DNA of 21,643 bases, taken from positions 678,100-699,742 of the forward strand of contig BFEA01000629.1 of assembly GCA_003427395.1 (NCBI GenBank). The letters are read 5' to 3'. A program made the position numbers and the translations under genes. The notes beneath the pieces were generated by a model. The model saw only the letters and a program-made list of their open reading frames with translations. It made no database searches and had not been told where the DNA came from. Positions 17,625 to 21,643 of the stretch are shown here, piece after piece; the first letter of the stretch is position 1; every line of letters starts with the position of its first letter. This DNA comes from Chara braunii (lineage: Eukaryota > Streptophyta > Charophyceae > Charales > Characeae).

Positions 17625-18117
17625 TGTCCGAGGGCGCGGTGTCTCGACCCTACTCTGTGTACCAAGTCCCTACTTGGTACCACCCTTAGTTTAGTGCTGC
17701 GATCTGTAGCTACTCCCGAAACACTATGACGCTTGGTACCTGGGCTATAGTATGATGTGGACTTGTCCCGGTGGCGTAGCCCTCAGCAAAAGGGGTGCGC
17801 CACAGGACTTCCATTGGTCCACACAGGCTCGGCGCCCTGCTGTACAGCAGAGCACAACCGGCCTGTGACCGTGGTAGGCGCCGGGTTCGTCCTGGGACGC
17901 AGAAGTGAAAGGACTGGCGCGGTCTGTCACGCGCTGAGATTCCCTCTACAGGGTTATGGGTTAGGTATACGAAATAGAGGTCGCTGATAAAAAGGGAAAA
18001 AAGAAAAGTGGAAACAAAGCGCCAAATTTGAACTCACTATGGTTTGGGGAAAATTCAGTGGCTTCGGGCCACTCTGATGTTACAGTTCCCTTTCCATTTT
18101 TGCTTGCTGACTATCAT
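17625..18117. other. GC-rich, hairpin-rich segment of unknown nature
   Basis: It starts sharply at the end of satellite C. It contains GTACCAAGT-CCCT-ACTTGGTAC (17658-17679, 9-bp stem), a hairpin of eight pairs, one mismatch and four pairs at 17771-17803 (GTGGCGTA...TGCGCCAC), the 14-bp palindrome CTGCTGTACAGCAG (17837-17850) and AGTGGC-TTCGG-GCCACT near 18058-18074. No protein motif is seen in either strand. It could hold a structured RNA or an element end; neither is shown. Confidence 0.4.
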
Positions 18118-18640
18118 TACTATTATTATTATTAATGTTACTACTTAATTTTTTTATTTTTCAGTTTTCCGCCTGTCGATCAGTCACTTCGCAGGGAAGG
18201 CCGCCGATTCAGGTTTTGAACTTCAACTGCGGTCTTATGGTCTGGGGCTCTACCTACCCCTTGTATATCGCCTGTATCAGACACGTTCGTCCGAACCTCG
18301 CGGTGGGTCCCCGATGGCCAGGTCAAGAGACAGATACAGTGAGGACTAAAAGGAAAAAAAAAAAAAAAAGTATAGTAAAAGAGAAAAAGGAAGGGATAAG
18401 GATGAAAGTCGGGTCTTGGACTTGTGCGTGGAACCGCACCACTATTCAGGAGAGGTTGCTTCGCGGAGGAAATTTGAACTGTCGTCTTTTCTGTTCTGCG
18501 ATTTTTTATTATTATTATTATTATTAATTTTGTTATTATTACTTTACCGGTTTTCAGGTGCGGCCCTCCTTTACCTTCCTTGTCACATCGCGGGGAAGCC
18601 AACGGTTCGAATTTGGAACAGGGGCCCGAATTGGCCGACC
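18118..18640. repeat. Two diverged copies of an ATT-microsatellite-linked module
   Basis: An (ATT)n run at 18118-18134 is followed by TTTTCAG...GTCACTTCGCAGGGAAGGCC and a GGTTTTGAAC stretch. A second (ATT)n run at 18508-18543 is followed by TTTTCAGGTGCGG...GTCACATCGCGGGGAAGCC and GGTTCGAATTTGGAAC. The parallel order suggests an old dispersed repeat, possibly a short retroelement with a tRNA-like B box (GGTTCGAAT). No A box was found, so a SINE is not established. Confidence 0.4.
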
Positions 18641-19134
18641 CCTCTTATTCCGTTTGAAAATATGTGCCAGCTGAGTGCTGGGTGGTCGGGCCTCAAAAGA
18701 AGGGCGACCCGCGGCCGCATTGGTAGGAGACTTCTCACCCCCCTATGGAGGGTCATAAGCCCCCTCCTTACCATTGGATACGGGTACCCGGTAGGAGTAG
18801 GTCGGTGGTCTGCTTTTGAAGCGAAAAGGTGCTCTGTCGATATTACATTATCGGATTACTGTCTCCAGCCTCTGGTGATGAGATTTGACCGTTGGCACCT
18901 CGCTTTTCATTTTCCTTTTGTGAAGACTATTTTTCTTTAAATTAAGTAGTATAGAAATTATAGAAAACCAGAGTGCAGAAGTCCAAAAAGGGATACTCGA
19001 GAGTCTCGTTTAGAACACAGGGGTCGCGGCCTCACCGAGTGTTGTAAAAGGGAGATTGCTCCTGGGTTTTTGAGTGAGCGTGTGAGGCTGACGTGCTGCG
19101 AATAGAGGGGAAACGCTGAGGCTGTATTCTCCCA
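18641..19134. other. GC-rich stretch, no gene recognised
   Basis: Frames are present on both strands (for example 18416-18940 plus and 18958-19392 minus) but are short, overlap one another and lack known motifs. Confidence 0.3.
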
Positions 19135-19722
19135 GTGGTTTGGGCAAGTACCATTCTGAGCGTTGGCTATAGTGGGCGCGGCTATCACTGGGTGGCTATG
19201 GCGTTGCATGGGTACAGACCCAGCTATTGGTACCACCAGATTCGATGGAAGCCTGTGTCCGGAGAGGGGCCCTGGATCACGGCTATACTCAATTATGATG
19301 GGAGTGACGAGATGAGACTGAGGATCAATGTGGAGGGAGGAAAAGAGGAGGAGATGCAGACTGATGGAAGGCTGCAGAACGCTATCACGCACACGAAATA
19401 CCGTGTGGAGAGGCGCTGCAGACGAGATGGGGTGACGGCGAAAATGCAGGTAATGGTCTCATATCATGAGACCAAGACCTCGATGGACACGGCGGACTGG
19501 GAGCAGGCCCACCTGGAACGAGACTCAGGTGGGGAGAGCGAGATGAGTGAGGCAAAGGACCGGGAGACGGACCTCAGGTCCAGGATCAGACCAGGCGAGA
19601 TCGAGAGGCATCACCGGGCTGCAAAGCCGGTGGAAGAGGGACCTAAGGCCAGCTCACAACAGCTGACGCCCAGAGGCCGCGGGACCGGAGAAAAGCAGAG
19701 CAAGGGGAAGAAACGTGTGTGA
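19135..19722 (+). CDS. Unassigned open reading frame, 195 codons
   Basis: This is the longest frame in the window that is not repeat-derived. It begins MVWASTILSVGYSGRGYHWV (GTG or a downstream ATG could be the start) and contains a Trp/Tyr-rich segment (YRPSYWYHQIRWKP). The C-terminal half is strongly charged (SYHETKTSMDTADWEQAHLE; then SRIRPGEIERHHR) and it ends in a basic tail (GEKQSKGKKRV). It has no signal peptide, membrane segment or catalytic motif that I recognise. A 144-codon frame overlaps on the minus strand, so strand is uncertain. The purine-rich composition could by itself produce the charged tail. It may be a fragment of a transposon protein or chance. Confidence 0.25.
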   Translation: MVWASTILSVGYSGRGYHWVAMALHGYRPSYWYHQIRWKPVSGEGPWITAILNYDGSDEMRLRINVEGGKEEEMQTDGRLQNAITHTKYRVERRCRRDGVTAKMQVMVSYHETKTSMDTADWEQAHLERDSGGESEMSEAKDRETDLRSRIRPGEIERHHRAAKPVEEGPKASSQQLTPRGRGTGEKQSKGKKRV

Positions 19723-20706
19723 AGTGAGAGAGAATCGACACGCGAGGCGAGAAGGCCAGCAGCAGAGAGGCTGAGGCGAGGACGTGGGGCACGCGATTCC
19801 TTTTTTGACAGGTGTCGTGCGGAAAAGAGACACAGAAGGTCAACGCGTAAAGGGAGAGAGAAAAGGTTATCGTCAACGCTGTCGGTGCGAATACCCTGAC
19901 AAGGGTATCCGCCCTGGTTTTTGCAAGTGACAGAAAAAATGGTTTTAATCTATAGTTTAGGTATACCGCGCTAGGCACGGCTGCGTCTGTATTTTACGTT
20001 GATAGGATGCTTGACTAGAGTAGAGAGTGTGTGGGCGCGCAGGTTTAAGGCACGCGTGGTTCTTTTCTGCTGTTGATCATTGGTCGTTTGTTTAATAATA
20101 TTATTAATATCTACTTATATTTGATTAAGCAGGAAACAGGGATATTTTCGGTTGATTGGTACGCTTGATTAAGGCGAGCGCGCGTGCGGGGGGGGGAAAC
20201 CAAATACGGCATCGGTAATAAGGGCGCGATTTTGTACGGTTAGCAGGATGTCGTAGGATGGTGCGTGGGGCAATTATGGCATGATATAAACAAGTCGACG
20301 CGGGCACTGGGAGCCGTGCAGCCGGTTTGTTGGTCCAAAGCATCGCGCCGCACTGCCTATATGGTATTCTGCGGGATTGAGCCCCAGGCTTGGGCTTAGC
20401 CCATAGGTTACGGCATTGGGTTGATGTTACGAAGGTTTGGGGATCGAGGCCAGCAGGCGTCGGCGGGGCAACTGCAGGGGAGCGTCGCCGAAGGGACCGA
20501 CAGGGTTGAGGGCCGTCAGGGCTATCCCCCTCGGGTTTGCTTACGGGCGCGGCGGCTGGGCCGACCAGCGGCGATAGAGTCACATGGGGTGTGTTGTATT
20601 CGCGGGGGTTGCCTGAAGTGCAAATACAGACCATTTTTCGTGGCTGCGTCGGAGTCGCGCCTCGTCTTGTCTTGGGACGCGGCGCGGTGGGTGTGCGGCA
20701 GGCCCT
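19723..20706. other. GC-rich stretch, no gene recognised
   Basis: GC-rich blocks alternate with a short AT-rich island (20090-20130, TTAATAATATTATTAATATC). A 169-codon minus frame (20125-20634) overlaps a plus frame, and neither has a known motif. Confidence 0.3.
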
Positions 20707-20775
20707 AAGGGCCTAGCTCAGTGGGTACACCCATGAACTGGTGGGATACAGACCCGTGTTCGAACCCTGAATGAT
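20707..20775 (+). other. tRNA-like module with RNA polymerase III A and B boxes
   Basis: TAGCTCAGTGGG (20714-20725) fits the A-box consensus TRGYNNARNNGG at every position. TGTTCGAACCC (20757-20767) fits the B box GGTTCGANNCC except at the first base. The spacing of about 43 nt between box starts is normal for a tRNA gene or tRNA-derived SINE. A full cloverleaf is not possible: the acceptor arm has no complementary 3' partner and the T stem is mismatched. It is therefore a tRNA-derived sequence, not a working tRNA. A U6-like sequence begins about 60 bp downstream on the same strand. Confidence 0.6.
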
Positions 20776-20798
20776 GAAACTTGATACGTAAAACCAAA

Positions 20799-20807
20799 TA
20801 TTTTAAA
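20799..20807 (+). promoter_or_regulatory. TATA-like element upstream of the U6-like sequence
   Basis: TATTTTAAA lies about 30-37 bp before the inferred U6 5' end at 20836, close to the position of the TATA box in plant U6 genes. No plant upstream sequence element (RTCCCACATCG) was seen at the usual distance, so promoter function is uncertain. Confidence 0.3.
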
Positions 20808-20835
20808 TTGTCAGGGGCTGGTTAGCCCGGGGACC

Positions 20836-20949
20836 GTGTCCTTCGGGACATTCGTCAAAAATTGGAAAGATACAGAGAAGTTTAGCATGGCCCCTGCGTG
20901 AGGATAACGCGCACAAATCAGGACGAGGTCCGACGGCCGGATGTTTTTT
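20836..20949 (+). ncRNA. U6: U6 snRNA-like sequence, divergent 3' end
   Basis: The 5' hairpin TGTCC-TTCG-GGACA is perfect. ATTGGAAAGATACAGAGAAG keeps the ACAGAGA box (20872-20878), followed by TTAGCATGGCCCCTGCG with the AGC triad. The internal stem-loop differs from plant U6 (TGCGTGAGGATAACGCGCAC against TGCGCAAGGATGACACGCAC) but can still pair GCGT with ACGC. After CAAATC the sequence departs from U6 (AGGACGAGGTCCGACGG) and ends at a T6 run (20944-20949), a usable Pol III stop. It could be a divergent gene or a U6-derived repeat; the altered 3' end favours a pseudogene or repeat. Confidence 0.72.
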
Positions 20950-21285
20950 CCTGGGTCTTGACATTTACGTGTCGTCGGGCCGGCACTGCGCGGTATAGGG
21001 GGAACGGAGTAACAAGGATTGTCGGGTAATGAGACCAGGCCATTGCGGGTGTCGGGCACTGCGCTAACAGTAGGAGGGGAGGACAGGCAGCGCAGCACTA
21101 GAGAGAGTGAGGGAGCTTACCTTGCGGACGAACGGGGACGCGAACCTGTGTCAGGCGCTGTGGCAGAAGTTCGCAGCGGTGTTGCCGCGCACATCGGACT
21201 TTGGGTATAGAGGCAAAGACTAATCGAACCGTCTAGTACCTGGTTCCCTCCGAAGGNCCCTCAGGCGGGCGNTGGCTGGTACAAA
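20950..21285. other. Spacer between U6-like copies, no gene recognised
   Basis: GC-rich DNA without recognisable protein motif. Minus-strand frames here and over the U6 copies both contain an FLTNVPKD-like peptide, which is simply U6 read backwards. Confidence 0.4.
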
Positions 21286-21385
21286 GTCCTTCGGGACATT
21301 CGTAAAAATGGGAACGATANAGAGAAGATTAGCGTCGTNCGTGCGNTCGCACTGGAATATAAGCNGNGGAATGGTCTGAGCCCCG
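21286..21385 (+). ncRNA. U6: Second U6-like sequence, degraded and with ambiguous bases
   Basis: A perfect GTCC-TTCG-GGAC hairpin is followed by ATTCGTAAAAATGGGAACGA, TANAGAGAAGATTAGC and then a rapid loss of similarity (GTCGTNCGTGCGNTCGCAC). The shared upstream bases GGCTGGT with the copy at 20836, and the distance of 450 bp between the two 5' ends, suggest a repeated unit. Ns at 21257, 21272, 21320, 21339, 21346, 21365, 21367 and 21395 show unresolved variation. Confidence 0.65.
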
Positions 21386-21643
21386 CGGTTGCTCNTTTCA
21401 AGAGACATCTGTCCTCCACTCGGTACAGTATGGTCGGATGTACTGACGGGAAGCAGCGTTGCGGGATAGTAGAATTGAGCGTCGAGGTGGGGAGCGAAGC
21501 GACCGATAGCGGGGGCGGACGGACCGTGGGCAAGGAAAGACGGACCTGGCGCGAATCCGCGCCGGGTACATCTGAGCATTGGCAACAGAGGGAGAAGACG
21601 AAGTGCCGACAGCGGTGCGACGGGGCAAAGGTAGGGGACCGGG

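Noticed and set aside
17771-17803. Hairpin as a Helitron 3' end
   Set aside because: No CTRR follows the hairpin within the usual distance and no 5' TC terminus was found.
20125-20634. 169-codon minus-strand frame as a gene
   Set aside because: Proline/arginine-rich composition expected from GC-rich DNA, overlaps a plus frame, and has no recognisable motif.
20707-20775. A functional tRNA gene
   Set aside because: The A and B boxes are good but the acceptor arm has no pairing partner and the T stem is mismatched.

Overview
The window looks like repeat-rich nuclear DNA from a eukaryote, most likely the green (plant or charophyte) lineage. The pointers are GT-AG introns, a U6 snRNA copy whose 3' half follows the plant U6 pattern, TTCG-capped U6 5' hairpins, a short TTTAGGG-type telomere motif, and small hAT-like elements in an intron and in satellite DNA. 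No intact protein gene with a function I can name is present.

Layout. 1-470: a tandem repeat of about 80 bp (satellite A). 471-3180, plus orientation: a second 80-bp satellite (B) organised as a 320-bp tetrameric higher-order repeat, interrupted by a 339-bp hAT-like element. 3181-4282: A-rich, GA/TG/CTT-rich DNA without a recognised gene. 4283 to about 10942: a decayed, intron-containing gene that I read as a Kyakuja-Dileera-Zisupton (KDZ) type transposase. Its recognisable pieces run in order: a cysteine cluster, a KTRG..HCFWSC block, a GYDD..H block, a VD..HFRKNH block, and a block with a stop codon where I expect the catalytic Glu. Small elements and degenerate repeats fill its introns. 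10943-14088: intergenic DNA with CT and GA microsatellites, a minus-strand U6 pseudogene, homopolymers and TTGA repeats. 14089-16300: satellite B again, now inverted, interrupted by a 540-bp hAT-like element. 16300-17624: satellite C, a diverged relative of B. 17625-21643: a compositionally different, GC- and CpG-rich segment with strong hairpins, one unassigned 195-codon reading frame, a tRNA-like A/B-box module, and two U6-like sequences.

The parts do not form a pathway; this is mobile and satellite DNA. The features most worth a second look are: dyad arms inside the satellite that change together between subfamilies, which suggests the symmetry itself is maintained; the inverted satellite blocks on either side of the KDZ relic; the spliced transposase whose frame is kept across several introns but broken at key codons; and the tRNA-like module followed by a U6-like sequence in the right segment.

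Limits: all family assignments come from motif memory, with no alignment or database search. Exon boundaries are read from GT/AG context and frame. The Ns near 13.86 kb and 21.25-21.40 kb mark uncertain assembly.
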